Below, piece by piece: positions 43,823 to 53,708 of a DNA stretch of 64,000 nt (its first letter is position 1; each line of letters begins with the position of its first letter). The stretch is from CBFHSF01 sp965658445 (GTDB lineage Bacteria; Bacteroidota; Bacteroidia; Flavobacteriales; Schleiferiaceae): assembly GCA_965658445.1 (NCBI GenBank), contig CBFHSF010000007.1, forward strand, positions 62,001-126,000, given 5' to 3'. Position numbers and translations under genes: made by a program. Under the pieces are notes generated by a model. It saw only the letters and a list, made by a program, of their open reading frames with translations. It did no database searches and was not told the DNA's origin.

Positions 43823-44428
43823 CTACCCATTAACGGCCTCCACATCCGTTACCAACGTCGGCAACATCTTCTGAAGGATGTTTAGGATTCCAGATTTCAA
43901 GGTCATGGTAGAGGAAGGACATCCGCTACAGGCTCCTTGAAGAAGGACCTTTACAATTTTGTCTTCGTAGGCCATAAACTTGATGTTTCCACCGTCTTGT
44001 TCTACGGCAGGGCGAACGTATTCGTTGAGGATTTCTACGATGCGTGTTTCAATTTCTCCCTCGGGAACTGCTTCCGCTTCGGGTTGAGCTTCCTCTTCGG
44101 CAGCGGTTTCAACTACTGCAGGAGCGATGTAAACGGGCTTGTCTTCTGCGACCCAGTTGGTGATGAACTCGCGGATTTCCAAGGTTACATCTTCCCATTC
44201 TACCACGTTAAACTTGGTGATGGCCACAAAGTTTCCGGTGATAAATACCTCCTTTACAAAGGGAAAGTGAAATAGCTTTTGCGCCAGTGGACTGGGCTGA
44301 GCCTCGTCGATATTTTTGAATTCCACACTGTCTTCAGTCAATAGCACTTTGTTGGCTACAAACTTCATTACAGTGGGGTTTGGGGTTACTTCTGCGTATA
44401 CGCTTGCGGGAACTCTTTTAATTTCCAT
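43823..44428 (-). CDS. Nfu/NifU-type iron-sulfur scaffold protein
   Basis: The 201-residue protein has an Nfu N-terminal domain (about 1-90; TPNPTVMKFVANKVLL, FPFVKEVFITGNFVAITK), an acidic Ala/Glu/Pro linker (about 105-130), and a NifU C-terminal domain with the cluster-binding CSGCPSSTMTLKSGI. It carries or delivers 4Fe-4S clusters to apoproteins in the cytoplasm. Repeats follow its stop. Confidence 0.95.
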   Translation of the reverse strand: MEIKRVPASVYAEVTPNPTVMKFVANKVLLTEDSVEFKNIDEAQPSPLAQKLFHFPFVKEVFITGNFVAITKFNVVEWEDVTLEIREFITNWVAEDKPVYIAPAVVETAAEEEAQPEAEAVPEGEIETRIVEILNEYVRPAVEQDGGNIKFMAYEDKIVKVLLQGACSGCPSSTMTLKSGILNILQKMLPTLVTDVEAVNG

Positions 44429-44611
44429 GTGAATTGTATTTGCGTTGAATGCGTCTTGTTGTAATTATGTTTTTGATAATGTGCCTTTGCCTTCGGGATA
44501 ACTCCTGATTTCTCTAGGATAACTATCCCCCTCTCAGCACCTTACCACAAAAGTTTGGCAAAGGTACGATGCAAAATGGCATTTATCAGGTTTTTGATAA
44601 CACTTCTGTCT

Positions 44612-44619
44612 TACCTTTG
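44612..44619 (+). promoter_or_regulatory. -7 box before the gamma carbonic anhydrase gene
   Basis: TACCTTTG is a perfect TAnnTTTG match, 17 bp before the ATG. A TTTTTG at 44591-44596 lies 15 bp upstream of the box. Confidence 0.5.
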
Positions 44620-44636
44620 TTGCAAAGATTTACAAA

Positions 44637-45167
44637 ATGGCATTAATACGAGAAGTGGAAGGCGTACTTCCACAAGTGGGTAAAGATTGTTTTTTGGCTG
44701 AAAACTGCACCGTGGTTGGCGATGTAGTTATGGGAGACCAATGTTCTGTTTGGTTTGGCGCCGTAGTAAGGGGAGATGTAAACTCCATTCGCATGGGCAA
44801 CAAGGTGAACATTCAAGACAACGCCACCATCCACTGTACGTATCAAAAATTCCCCACCACCATGGGAGACAATGTGAGTGTAGGTCACAATGCCATTGTT
44901 CACGGTTGTACGCTAGAGAACAACGTATTGGTGGGCATGGGCGCCATTGTAATGGACGGAGTAGTTGTAGAAAGCAATTCCATCATTGCCGCTGGAGCGG
45001 TAGTGTTGGAAGGTACTCGCATTGAATCAGGATCTATCTACGCCGGTGTTCCCGCCAAAAAAGTAAAGGACATCACTCCAGAATTGGTAAAGGGCCAAAT
45101 CGATAGAATTGCCAATAACTACATTATGTATTCGGGCTGGTTTAAGAAGCAGCAAGGGAAAATGTAA
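44637..45167 (+). CDS. Gamma carbonic anhydrase family protein
   Basis: The 176-residue left-handed beta-helix protein is built of hexapeptide repeats (VVGDVV, VRGDVN, IGNKVN-like). The metal-site residues appear in NIQDNATIHCTYQK and SVGHNAIVHGCTL (three His across subunits). Such trimers hydrate CO2 or are inactive homologues (YrdA/PaaY type); activity cannot be told here. Confidence 0.93.
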   Translation: MALIREVEGVLPQVGKDCFLAENCTVVGDVVMGDQCSVWFGAVVRGDVNSIRMGNKVNIQDNATIHCTYQKFPTTMGDNVSVGHNAIVHGCTLENNVLVGMGAIVMDGVVVESNSIIAAGAVVLEGTRIESGSIYAGVPAKKVKDITPELVKGQIDRIANNYIMYSGWFKKQQGKM

Positions 45168-45214
45168 GGCGATGGCGTTCTTGGCGTTCCTAGCTTTCTA
45201 AATCAGAGAACGTC

Positions 45215-46036
45215 TTACCAAATATTGTGCTCTTCTAATGGGATGCTCTCTCCAAAGAAATAGCGCGCTATGGTTTGGAAGGTGTCTGTGTAATCGGAAA
45301 CGTAGAAGTGGTATTCTGGTTGAGAGTTTCCCTCGAAAATCAAATTACTTCGGCGCAAGCCTTCAGCAACGTATTCTGCTACCAATTGGGGAGAGTCTAC
45401 TAAAGTGATGTCACCATCGTTTAAAATCTCCTGAATGGAATCCTTGAGCAAGGGGTAGTGAGTACATCCCAATACCAAAGCCTCCATGGGATGCAGAGAA
45501 GAATCCTTCAAGTAGTGATGAAGAACTTCCGATGATATTTTGGAATGTGCCAATCCTTCCTCAATAATGGGAACCAAAAGAGGGGTAGACAAACTGTTTA
45601 CCACGGCCTGATCGTTAGCCCTTTTAATTTTCTTGGGATAAATCTGTGAGCGAGTGGTGGCTCGAGTACCTAGAATACTCACAGGAGAAAGCTTTTCGCT
45701 AGCAATCCATTGGGCCACCGGATCAATTACGTTGTAAATGGGCGTTCCTGGAAATCTCTCCTCCAACGCTTCAATGGCATTGGCCGAAGCTGAATTACAA
45801 GCGATGACAATGCACTTTGCGCCCTTTCCAATCAAGAACTCCGCAATGCCAATGGAATACTGAATAATGGCCTCTGAAGACTTGTCTCCGTAGGGGAGGT
45901 GAGCAGTGTCTCCATAGTAGAGAATGGACTCGTTGGGAAGAACATCAGAAATGGCTTGAGCCACGGTCAATCCACCCACACCAGAATCAAATATTCCGAT
46001 GGGACCTTGTGACGATGTATTTGTGACTTGGCTCAT
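45215..46036 (-). CDS. murI: Glutamate racemase
   Basis: The 273-residue cytoplasmic enzyme makes D-glutamate for peptidoglycan. Catalytic cysteines lie in VIACNSASANA and LGCTHYPLLKD, with the N-terminal IFDSGVGGLTV. It follows the two ompH genes, the usual order in this group, with a terminator between. Confidence 0.96.
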   Translation of the reverse strand: MSQVTNTSSQGPIGIFDSGVGGLTVAQAISDVLPNESILYYGDTAHLPYGDKSSEAIIQYSIGIAEFLIGKGAKCIVIACNSASANAIEALEERFPGTPIYNVIDPVAQWIASEKLSPVSILGTRATTRSQIYPKKIKRANDQAVVNSLSTPLLVPIIEEGLAHSKISSEVLHHYLKDSSLHPMEALVLGCTHYPLLKDSIQEILNDGDITLVDSPQLVAEYVAEGLRRSNLIFEGNSQPEYHFYVSDYTDTFQTIARYFFGESIPLEEHNIW

Positions 46037-46054
46037 ACCTCAAATCTAAGCTAA

Positions 46055-46085
46055 AAAAAAGCATCCGCCTCAGGCGGATGCTTTT
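46055..46085 (-). terminator. Terminator between ompH and murI
   Basis: The near-perfect palindrome GCATCCGCCT-C-AGGCGGATGC is flanked by an A-run and T4, 36 bp past the ompH stop. It may lower transcription into murI. Confidence 0.75.
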
Positions 46086-46120
46086 GAATATTGTATTGCG
46101 AAGAAAGTGTTGGGTGCTTC

Positions 46121-46633
46121 TTATTGAAGACCCAATTTCGCTTTGAGGTCCCCTGTTAGGTTATCTCCTTTGGCAACCAAAAGCATGGCAGCTTGTGGGT
46201 TGGAGTTGAAGATGTAAGAGTATCCTTTTTCTGCAGCAATTTCGTCCAATGCTTTTTGAACTTTAGCGTACATAGTTTCAATGACTTGAGACTGCTTAGT
46301 TTGCAATTCTTGAGGAATTCTCACCTGCTCAAATTCTTGAATTTTAGTGTACATGTCTTGAAGGGTCTTTTGCTCTTCTTCCAAGCGAAGCTTAGTCATC
46401 GTAGCAGCTTTTCCTTCCAACTCTATGGCTTTGGCGTTGAGCTCAGCCTTCATCTCGTCAAGTTCTTTTTGGTACTGGGCAGATAGTGCCTGAATTTCGG
46501 TCTGAGCCGTTTTGTACTCGGGCATTAGCTCCATAACTTCTGTTACGTCAACATGACCGATTTTTTGCGCATTCGCCCCAAATCCTACAACTAGCAATCC
46601 TGCAACAAAAAGGGTAGTGAAAATCTTTCTCAT
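46121..46633 (-). CDS. OmpH/Skp-family periplasmic chaperone 2
   Basis: The 170-residue protein has a signal peptide (FTTLFVAGLLVVGFGANA), then IGHVDVTEVMELMPEYKTAQTE and a long coiled coil (about 45-135). Skp-type chaperones keep unfolded outer membrane proteins soluble for BamA, which is encoded two genes upstream. It is one of a tandem pair. Confidence 0.94.
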   Translation of the reverse strand: MRKIFTTLFVAGLLVVGFGANAQKIGHVDVTEVMELMPEYKTAQTEIQALSAQYQKELDEMKAELNAKAIELEGKAATMTKLRLEEEQKTLQDMYTKIQEFEQVRIPQELQTKQSQVIETMYAKVQKALDEIAAEKGYSYIFNSNPQAAMLLVAKGDNLTGDLKAKLGLQ

Positions 46634-46716
46634 TTCTTTTTAATTTAATTTCAATCTGTGGTGATCAGCCTTTTCCTAGTAGGTTTAGTACGTAGAAAAA
46701 TATTGTTTATCTGTTA

Positions 46717-47232
46717 TTAGTTTCGGTATCCCATTTTCTGAAGAACGTCATCGCTAATGTCCGATTTAGGACTGGTATAAAGCATGATGATATCTCCCGA
46801 TTTATCGAACACAATATCTAATTTTTTTTTGGTTGCCACTTCTTTAACCGCGTTAAATATTTGGTCTTGAATGGGCTTTACCAATTCCATTCTCTTTTTA
46901 AATAATTCGCCTTCTGGACCGAAGTATTTCATTTGCAATTTGCGTGCCTCTAATTTCTTATTGGCAATAGCCTGTTCTCTTTCATTCTGCATTTCGGGCG
47001 AAAGCAAAATCTTTTCTGCGTTGTATGCCTGAGTCAATGCATCTACCTCAGAGTATAGAGATTGAATTTCTCCTTCCCACTGCTTGCTCAACAAATCCAA
47101 TTGTCTTTGAGCCTGAGCGTATTCAGGAATTTTCTTGAGGATGTATTCACTGTCTACATAAGCGTATTTCTGTGCTTGGGCAATGCCAAGAGAACCTATA
47201 ATAAGTAGTAGTGATAGAAGGATTTTGCGCAT
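46717..47232 (-). CDS. OmpH/Skp-family periplasmic chaperone 1
   Basis: About 171 residues from the ATG at 47232, which gives the signal peptide RKILLSLLLIIGSLGIAQA; the ATG at 47271 lies inside bamA and adds 13 atypical residues. AYVDSEYILKKIPEYAQAQRQLD and a coiled coil follow. It is directly downstream of bamA, its likely partner in outer membrane protein assembly. Confidence 0.93.
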   Translation of the reverse strand: MRKILLSLLLIIGSLGIAQAQKYAYVDSEYILKKIPEYAQAQRQLDLLSKQWEGEIQSLYSEVDALTQAYNAEKILLSPEMQNEREQAIANKKLEARKLQMKYFGPEGELFKKRMELVKPIQDQIFNAVKEVATKKKLDIVFDKSGDIIMLYTSPKSDISDDVLQKMGYRN

Positions 47233-47254
47233 GATGGGGGCGAATTTAACCAAA

Positions 47255-49729
47255 TTAGAATTGTTGACCAATCACAAAGTGAGTTTGCCAACCGCTACGG
47301 CCAATGGTTCCGGGAATGTTGTCGAATCCGTAACCGAGGTCAACACCGAGCAATCCGAACATGGGCATAAAGATTCTCAGACCCACCCCAGCAGAACGCT
47401 TGAGGTTAAAGGGACTGTATTGCTTAAACTCGTTGAAGTTGTTTCCGGCTTCAACAAAAGACAATGCGAATATTTGGGCGTTGGGGTTGGGCGATAGTAA
47501 GTATCTAAGTTCTAACATGAACTTGTTGTAAAGAGCACCTCCTCCGGGAGGAGTCAGCGAGAAGTTGGGGTATCCTCTGAGGGCGATGATATCCCTGCCG
47601 TCAATTACAAAGTTTTGAAGTCCGTCTCCACCCAAGTAGAATCTCTCAAAGGGAGGTAAGCCAAGGTCCTTGTTGTACGATCCCAAGAAACCAAACTCTG
47701 CGTGGGTTCTCAAAACCAATTTATCTACCATTTCCGTGTACCAATCTGCGTTGAATTTCCACTTGTGGTATTCTATCCAATTCCATTTTTGAGAGGGGTC
47801 AAGGGCTGCGTAATCTACTCTCGAATTCATTAACGAGAAGGGAGGTGTTAGTTCCCCTGTAAAGCTAAAGTTTGAACCTCTTCTTGGGTAGATAGGGTAA
47901 TCTGTATTGTTTCTACCGATGGTGAATTTGTAGTTAATGTTGTTCGAAACTCCCGTGTTAAACGTCAAGAAATCCGTGCGGTAATCTTGAGATCTAAACT
48001 GACGGAATTCAATTCCTTGGTAGAAGGTAAAGTAATCATCTGGCCACTTGAGACGCTTACCCAATCCTACGTTAAATCCAGTAATGTAGAGAGACTGACG
48101 GTTAATGTCTGATTTGGGCAATCCGTTGGTTTGGATGTTGTAGTACATACTCACCGTAAGTGAGTTTGGTTTTTTACCTCCCAACCAAGGTTCTGTAAAC
48201 GAAACCGAGTAAGACTGGAAGAACAGTCCGTTGGACTGTGCTCTCAAGCTAATGGTTTGTCCGTCTCCAGAAGGGAGAGGGCTCCAGCTGCTTCCATCAA
48301 AAATATTTCTCGCGGAGAAGTTGTTGAAGTTCAATCCCAACGTTCCCACGATTCGGCCACCACCCCAACCTCCTTGGAGTTCCAACTGGCTGGTAGAACG
48401 TTCCGTTACAGTGTATTCCAAATCTACCGTTCCCGATTCTGGATTGGGCTTGGGGTTTACGTTAAGAGATTGTGGGTCAAAATATCCCAATTGAGCCAAT
48501 TCACGAATGGTACGCTGAATATCCGTCTTGCTAAACAAGTCTCCAGGACGCGTTCTGATTTCGCGGTAAACTACGTGGTCATTGGTTCGGTCATTACCCA
48601 TAACCACTACGCTGTTAACCGTGGCTTGTCGACCTTCTCTAATTCTTACTTCTATGTCGATGGAGTCTCTATCCACTCCCACCTCTACAGGCATTACTTG
48701 CGAGAACAAATATCCGTTGTCTAGGTAAAGGGTTGCAATATCCGATCCTGCGGGATCCAAAGAAACGCGTTCTTGTAGGTAACCGGCATCGTAAATATCA
48801 CCCTTTTTGATTTGAAGAATTTTCTCCAGGACCTCGGTTGAATACTTGGTGTTCCCCAAGAAGCTGATGTCTCTAAAGTAGTATTGGTTCCCTTCATCTA
48901 CGTGAATATCCAATCCAATTCTGCCTTCGTCTACAACGTAAATAGAATCCTTGAGGATGCGGGCATCTCTAAATCCAAGCTCGTTGTACTTCTGAATGAC
49001 CAAGCGTTTGTCGGCTTCGTATTCTTCTTTGAGAAGTTTAGAAGAGGAGAAAATATTCCAAATACTCACTTCCTTAGTCTCATCCATGGCCTTTCTCAAG
49101 GTCTTGTCGGCGACCTTTTGGTTACCGATGAAGTGAATGTGGTCAATCTTAATTCGATTTCCGCGATTAACGCTAATCTCTAGGGTTACGGTGTTTCTGA
49201 GCGTATCAGGGAAGGCTTTGATTTCCGCCGTAGCATCTAAATATCCCTTCTCTAAATAGAATTTGCGAACCTTGTTTTCTGAAGTAACGATGAGGTTTTC
49301 TGTTACCACAACGCCGCGGTTGAGTTTGAGGAGTTCTCTCAGGTCATCTTTCTTGGACTTCTTAACGCCCATAAAGTAGTACTTGGAGAGTTTGGGCAAT
49401 TCCTTGAGGTGAATTTCCAAAAACACCACTCGGTTTTGCTTTCCGACGACCTTAATCTGAATGTCTTCAAAGAGTTTTTGCTTCCACAAATTTTTGATGG
49501 CACGCTGAACTTCCTCGCCCGGAAGGGTGATCTTGTCTCCAATTCGCAGTCCTGAAAGAAGGGTGATTACGTTTTTGTCGAGGTTGTTACCGCCGGTGAT
49601 TTCTATACCTCCAATTTCGTATTCCACACCCGGAGTGATGGAAACATCCCCAGATGTAGAGATTTGACCCACGGAAACCCATGAAGTCAAAAGGAAAATG
49701 AGGAGGTAGAGTAATCTATTTTTGTGCAT
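47255..49729 (-). CDS. bamA: Outer membrane protein assembly factor BamA
   Basis: The 824-residue protein has a signal peptide, five POTRA domains (about 30-440; for example LRKAMDETKE and VYREIRTRPGDLF) and a 16-strand barrel. Barrel hallmarks include WLGGKKPNSLTVSMYYN and YPIYPRRGSNFSF, and it ends in Phe (HFVIGQQF). It inserts beta-barrels into the outer membrane. It lies 10 bp after uppS and just before the ompH pair. Confidence 0.97.
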   Translation of the reverse strand: MHKNRLLYLLIFLLTSWVSVGQISTSGDVSITPGVEYEIGGIEITGGNNLDKNVITLLSGLRIGDKITLPGEEVQRAIKNLWKQKLFEDIQIKVVGKQNRVVFLEIHLKELPKLSKYYFMGVKKSKKDDLRELLKLNRGVVVTENLIVTSENKVRKFYLEKGYLDATAEIKAFPDTLRNTVTLEISVNRGNRIKIDHIHFIGNQKVADKTLRKAMDETKEVSIWNIFSSSKLLKEEYEADKRLVIQKYNELGFRDARILKDSIYVVDEGRIGLDIHVDEGNQYYFRDISFLGNTKYSTEVLEKILQIKKGDIYDAGYLQERVSLDPAGSDIATLYLDNGYLFSQVMPVEVGVDRDSIDIEVRIREGRQATVNSVVVMGNDRTNDHVVYREIRTRPGDLFSKTDIQRTIRELAQLGYFDPQSLNVNPKPNPESGTVDLEYTVTERSTSQLELQGGWGGGRIVGTLGLNFNNFSARNIFDGSSWSPLPSGDGQTISLRAQSNGLFFQSYSVSFTEPWLGGKKPNSLTVSMYYNIQTNGLPKSDINRQSLYITGFNVGLGKRLKWPDDYFTFYQGIEFRQFRSQDYRTDFLTFNTGVSNNINYKFTIGRNNTDYPIYPRRGSNFSFTGELTPPFSLMNSRVDYAALDPSQKWNWIEYHKWKFNADWYTEMVDKLVLRTHAEFGFLGSYNKDLGLPPFERFYLGGDGLQNFVIDGRDIIALRGYPNFSLTPPGGGALYNKFMLELRYLLSPNPNAQIFALSFVEAGNNFNEFKQYSPFNLKRSAGVGLRIFMPMFGLLGVDLGYGFDNIPGTIGRSGWQTHFVIGQQF

Positions 49730-49739
49730 TCGTGGTGGC

Positions 49740-50480
49740 TTATTTTATCTGTTCGCTAGTCTTTCCAAACCTGCGTTCTCTGTTTTGGTAGCTGGCCAAT
49801 GCCAGGTTAAATTCTTCCTTGGTGAATTCGGGCCACAATTTATCAGAAAAATACAACTCTGCATAGGCAATTTGCCATAAAAGATAGTTGCTGATTCTGT
49901 ATTCACCACTGGTCCTAATCAACAAGTCAGGATCCGGAAGATTGTGGGTGTAAAGGTGTGACGTAAAAGACTTCTCATCGATGTCTTCTACCTTCATTTC
50001 TCCTGCGGCAACCTTAGTGGCAATTTCCTTGGTAGCGGATAGAATTTCTTCTTTACTGGAATAGCTCAAGGCCAAGGTCAACATCATGCGGTCATTTTGG
50101 GCCGTTTGTTCCATAACCGACTGGAGGCCTCTTTGGCAGTCGCCAGGTAAGGTTTCCATCTTTCCGATGGTGTTGAGTTGAATTTTGTTGTTTTGCAAAG
50201 TTTCAATTTCCTTTTCCAAAGAACTCACCAACAGGCGCATCAGTCCATTGACCTCTGCTTTGGGGCGATTCCAATTTTCTGTGGAAAAGGCGTAAACCGT
50301 GAGGTATTTTACTCCGGATTCTGCAGCGGCCGTGGCAATTTCTTTGAGTGCAGAGACTCCCGATTCATGACCTTTAAGTCGAGTCAAGAAGCCCTGCTTC
50401 TTAGCCCAACGGCCATTTCCGTCCATTATTATGGCAACGTGTTGCGGTACGCTTTTCTCTGTAATTGTTCGGCCCATCAA
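49740..50480 (-). CDS. uppS: Isoprenyl transferase (undecaprenyl diphosphate synthase)
   Basis: The 246-residue enzyme makes the C55 lipid carrier for cell-wall synthesis. Signatures are IIMDGNGRWAKK near residue 18, YAFSTENWNRP and DLLIRTSGEYRISNYLLWQIAYAELYF. It sits between the DUF6089 barrel gene and bamA. Confidence 0.97.
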   Translation of the reverse strand: MMGRTITEKSVPQHVAIIMDGNGRWAKKQGFLTRLKGHESGVSALKEIATAAAESGVKYLTVYAFSTENWNRPKAEVNGLMRLLVSSLEKEIETLQNNKIQLNTIGKMETLPGDCQRGLQSVMEQTAQNDRMMLTLALSYSSKEEILSATKEIATKVAAGEMKVEDIDEKSFTSHLYTHNLPDPDLLIRTSGEYRISNYLLWQIAYAELYFSDKLWPEFTKEEFNLALASYQNRERRFGKTSEQIK

Positions 50481-50495
50481 AACAGCTATATCCTC

Positions 50496-51305
50496 CTATC
50501 TAAATTTCTTGCATCGTTCCCTTTTGGGAGTAAGCGCAAAGAAAAACTTTATTCCCGAAAAAACATACCAATCATTTGTTAAAGAATTCCCTCTAGCCGT
50601 TCCGGTTTTATCAGAACTGGAGAGAGATCGATCGGCAAAATATGCAGCAACATCCCCTTTTTCTTGCGCGAGCAAGGTGGGGTCTACGTAATCAGAGCTT
50701 ACGTCGTCTAAGTAATCGGTAGAAGTGGTTCTAAACCCAACCTCAAAAGCCATAGAAACATCTTGGCTTAAACTCAACCGGTATCCCATTCCAAAGGGAA
50801 GAGAGAAACCGGTGCGTCCGTAGGGAGTGATTTGGGCTAGAGAAGTTCCTTGTCCCTCTGTAGACAACGGCTGAAGATCCACCCATTCGTCGTTGTACTT
50901 TCCTTGAGGGTTAAAGGTAAAAAGACCTATTCCTCCAAAGATGTAGGAACTGTGATTTTTGGTTTTAGACCCCGTGATATACGGAAGGAAATTAAATTCC
51001 ATGATAACAGCCGCTTCAAAGATATTGGAGCGGAACTCGTAGTTTCTGTCTACTCTGTAGTCCAAGCTAGACTGTGCATCGTTGGCATAGATTTGCCCGT
51101 AAGAACCCGAAGCTCTGATGGCATAGTGTTCGTCAAATTGATGTCTAAATTCTGCCGTACCATACCAGCGCTGCGGAAGGGATACTCCGTAGTTCCCTAC
51201 GTCACCCAAAAAGTTGGTTCCGCCACCTCCCAGTCCAAATTCGGAAAGTTGTCCAAATCCAAACAGTGGTAAAAAACTGAATAACAGAATAGTGAGTCTT
51301 TTCAT
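50496..51305 (-). CDS. DUF6089 family outer membrane beta-barrel protein
   Basis: About 269 residues from the ATG at 51305 (signal peptide KRLTILLFSFLPLFGFG). The mature start LSEFGLGGGGTNFLGDVGNYG is the family hallmark, and alternating strands make up the rest. Its position between nadK and uppS is conserved in Bacteroidota, which hints at an envelope role. The function is unknown. Confidence 0.9.
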   Translation of the reverse strand: MKRLTILLFSFLPLFGFGQLSEFGLGGGGTNFLGDVGNYGVSLPQRWYGTAEFRHQFDEHYAIRASGSYGQIYANDAQSSLDYRVDRNYEFRSNIFEAAVIMEFNFLPYITGSKTKNHSSYIFGGIGLFTFNPQGKYNDEWVDLQPLSTEGQGTSLAQITPYGRTGFSLPFGMGYRLSLSQDVSMAFEVGFRTTSTDYLDDVSSDYVDPTLLAQEKGDVAAYFADRSLSSSDKTGTARGNSLTNDWYVFSGIKFFFALTPKRERCKKFR

Positions 51306-51362
51306 TTTGTCTTGCAAAGGGCGCAAATATACAGAATCTAAGGGTAAAATAGAGGTGCTTTT

Positions 51363-52238
51363 TTAATTCCTTCTGTCCAATCCCCAAAGTAATTTATTCC
51401 TAAGGGTAGTGGGGAAATCCTGCACGTCGGTCTGAACCAATTGAATCTGAAAATCCGCACATTTTAATGTGATTTCTACCTCTTCATCAAAGGCGTAAAT
51501 CCGGGAGTCCAAAGACGTCAAGAATTCTTTCTCTCGAGTTTCCACCTTGAGTGTAATCGTGTAGTTGTTGGGTATAACGAACGGACGTACGTTTAGATTA
51601 TGCGGAGCAATGGGTGTAATCACGAAATTTTCAGATCCCGGCATGATGATGGGACCTCCACAACTCAGTGAATAACCCGTAGATCCCGTAGGAGTGGCTA
51701 CAATCAGACCATCGGCCCAGTAGGAGTTGAGGTATTCATCGTTGATGTAGGTGTGGACGGTAATCATGGACGTGGTGTCCTTTCTGGAAACGGTGACCTC
51801 GTTGAGGGCAAATCGAGGTTCGATATGCTGGTCAGAGGTCGTTTCCATAGACAACAACCTACGATTGTTGATTTTAAATCTTCCTGAGAGCAAGGATTGA
51901 ATGGCCGTTGGGATTTCCTCTTTTGAGACATTCGCCAAAAATCCCAAACGACCCGTATTGATACCTAAAATGGGAATGTTTTCCTTTCTCACTAAAGTGG
52001 CTGCATCCAAAATGGTTCCGTCGCCACCTATGGTAATTAAGAATTTAGGCGCCAATCGGGCTAAGTCTTCGTGATTTGAAAATGTCGGAAAGCTCAAGTC
52101 TATATCACAGTGCTCAATCAAAAAATCATTGAGTTCGCTGTAGACAAATACTTGCGTACCTCCCAGTTCCTTGTACAGGTTTTCTATGTAGGGTCTCGCT
52201 TCTTTGGAAAAAGATTTACCGTAAATCGCTACTTTCAT
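51363..52238 (-). CDS. nadK: NAD kinase
   Basis: The 291-residue cytoplasmic enzyme phosphorylates NAD to NADP. The GGDGT motif lies in LITIGGDGTILDAA (about residue 70), and GSTGYSLSCGGPIIMPG and PIAPHNLNVRPFV are present. It follows the CBS gene with 2 bp between them. Confidence 0.97.
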   Translation of the reverse strand: MKVAIYGKSFSKEARPYIENLYKELGGTQVFVYSELNDFLIEHCDIDLSFPTFSNHEDLARLAPKFLITIGGDGTILDAATLVRKENIPILGINTGRLGFLANVSKEEIPTAIQSLLSGRFKINNRRLLSMETTSDQHIEPRFALNEVTVSRKDTTSMITVHTYINDEYLNSYWADGLIVATPTGSTGYSLSCGGPIIMPGSENFVITPIAPHNLNVRPFVIPNNYTITLKVETREKEFLTSLDSRIYAFDEEVEITLKCADFQIQLVQTDVQDFPTTLRNKLLWGLDRRN

Positions 52239-52240
52239 TC

Positions 52241-52900
52241 CTACATGTTTAGGTACTTCATAAAGGCTTCGTATCGGTGCTTAATGTCCGATGCGTGATC
52301 ACTTTCGTGGAAAGAAGCCAATACGGAGTAATCGTATCTAGAGAAGGTCTGAAGAATCCGAGTAAGATCCTTTTTATTGATTTTTATCGCTACTTCTAAT
52401 TCTCCAGGCGGCTCGGAGGCCGAAACCCAACTCGCCAAAATTTTGGCGTCATCCGACTCCACAATCTGGGCGATTTGAGACATCTGAAAATCCTTGTCGT
52501 GAATTTTGAGAACGACAATTCCTCCTTCATGAGAAAAAGAAAGAGAATCTCCCATGGCCATAACCATATCTTGAGGTAAGAGGCAACCAAGGTAGTCTCC
52601 TTCGGCATCCAAGACTGGGAGTAGTGAGACGTTGTACTGCGAAAACATTCTAAAGGCCTCCACAATGTGTTGGCCACTTTCCGCAAAACATCTAATGAGT
52701 TTTGAACTTCCGCGCTTTACATTGGTTTCTTCATCGAGTTCCAACAGGTCGTCTTCAGAAACCAAACCGAGGTAGTTTCCGTTTTCACCTACGGGAAGGT
52801 GCTCCACCTTAAAGTCCTCCATAACGTTGAAGGCATAGCTCACCAAGTCATCGGGAGCAATAAGTGGAATATCTTTTTGTAAAAGCTCTTGCGAAGTCAT
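52241..52900 (-). CDS. CBS-domain protein with ACT-like tail
   Basis: The 219-residue protein has two CBS motifs (about 1-60 and 70-130) that form a Bateman module likely to bind an adenine nucleotide, followed by a region resembling an ACT domain (about 135-215; GGIVVLKIHDKDFQMSQIAQIVESDDAKIL). The gene is conserved next to nadK in this phylum. The regulated partner is unknown. Confidence 0.88.
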   Translation of the reverse strand: MTSQELLQKDIPLIAPDDLVSYAFNVMEDFKVEHLPVGENGNYLGLVSEDDLLELDEETNVKRGSSKLIRCFAESGQHIVEAFRMFSQYNVSLLPVLDAEGDYLGCLLPQDMVMAMGDSLSFSHEGGIVVLKIHDKDFQMSQIAQIVESDDAKILASWVSASEPPGELEVAIKINKKDLTRILQTFSRYDYSVLASFHESDHASDIKHRYEAFMKYLNM

Positions 52901-52920
52901 TATACAAATTTAAGGTTTTT

Positions 52921-52928
52921 TACCTTTG
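52921..52928 (+). promoter_or_regulatory. -7 box before pdxJ
   Basis: TACCTTTG is a perfect TAnnTTTG match, 18 bp before the ATG at 52947. Confidence 0.5.
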
Positions 52929-52946
52929 TCAATTATAAAAATACAC

Positions 52947-53678
52947 ATGACCCAATTAAGCGTAAATATTAATAAAATCGCCACTTTGCGCAATGCGCGA
53001 GGAGGGGATGTGCCCAACGTAATTGAAGTAGCTAAAGACTGTGAAAAGTTTGGTGCTCAAGGAATTACCGTTCACCCAAGACCCGATGAAAGACATATTA
53101 CTTACGTGGATGTAAGAGAATTGAGTCAAGTGGTCACCACAGAGTTCAACATTGAAGGTTATCCCACCAATGACTTTATTGATTTGGTTACCGAGGTAAA
53201 GCCTGCACAAGTAACCCTTGTTCCGGATTCTCCAGAAGTCTTGACTTCAAACGCCGGTTGGGATACCGTAAAGCATTTGGGTTTTCTAAAGGAGGTGGTC
53301 AATCACTTTAAGCGCAATGACATCCGAACTTCACTTTTTGTGGAGACCAATGTTCACATGATAGAAGGTGCAAAAGCATCGGGTACGGACAGAATTGAGC
53401 TCTACACAGAGTCCTATGCCAAGGCCTTTCCCATGAACCCAGAAATTGCTGTGAATCCGTTTACGTTGGCGGCTAAATACGCAACAACCCTAGGGTTGGG
53501 AGTAAACGCGGGGCATGATTTAAGCTTGGAGAACTTGGCGTATTTTGCCTCTCATGTTCCTGAGTTGTTAGAGGTTTCTATAGGACACGCCCTGATTTCT
53601 GATGCCCTCTATTACGGATTGGAAAACACCATTCAGATGTACAGAGGAAAGTTGGGAGGAACGGTAGTATCTCATTAG
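52947..53678 (+). CDS. pdxJ: Pyridoxine 5'-phosphate synthase
   Basis: About 243 residues from the ATG at 52947 (TQLSVNINKIATLRNARGG); the TTG seven codons up overlaps the -7 box. PdxJ makes pyridoxine 5'-phosphate in the DXP-dependent vitamin B6 route. Family segments GITVHPRPDERHI, VTLVPD and GVNAGHDLSLENL are present. An alpha/beta hydrolase gene follows after 30 bp. Confidence 0.96.
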   Translation: MTQLSVNINKIATLRNARGGDVPNVIEVAKDCEKFGAQGITVHPRPDERHITYVDVRELSQVVTTEFNIEGYPTNDFIDLVTEVKPAQVTLVPDSPEVLTSNAGWDTVKHLGFLKEVVNHFKRNDIRTSLFVETNVHMIEGAKASGTDRIELYTESYAKAFPMNPEIAVNPFTLAAKYATTLGLGVNAGHDLSLENLAYFASHVPELLEVSIGHALISDALYYGLENTIQMYRGKLGGTVVSH

Positions 53679-53708
53679 GACTTCGGTCTTACAAAAACAC
53701 AATACAGC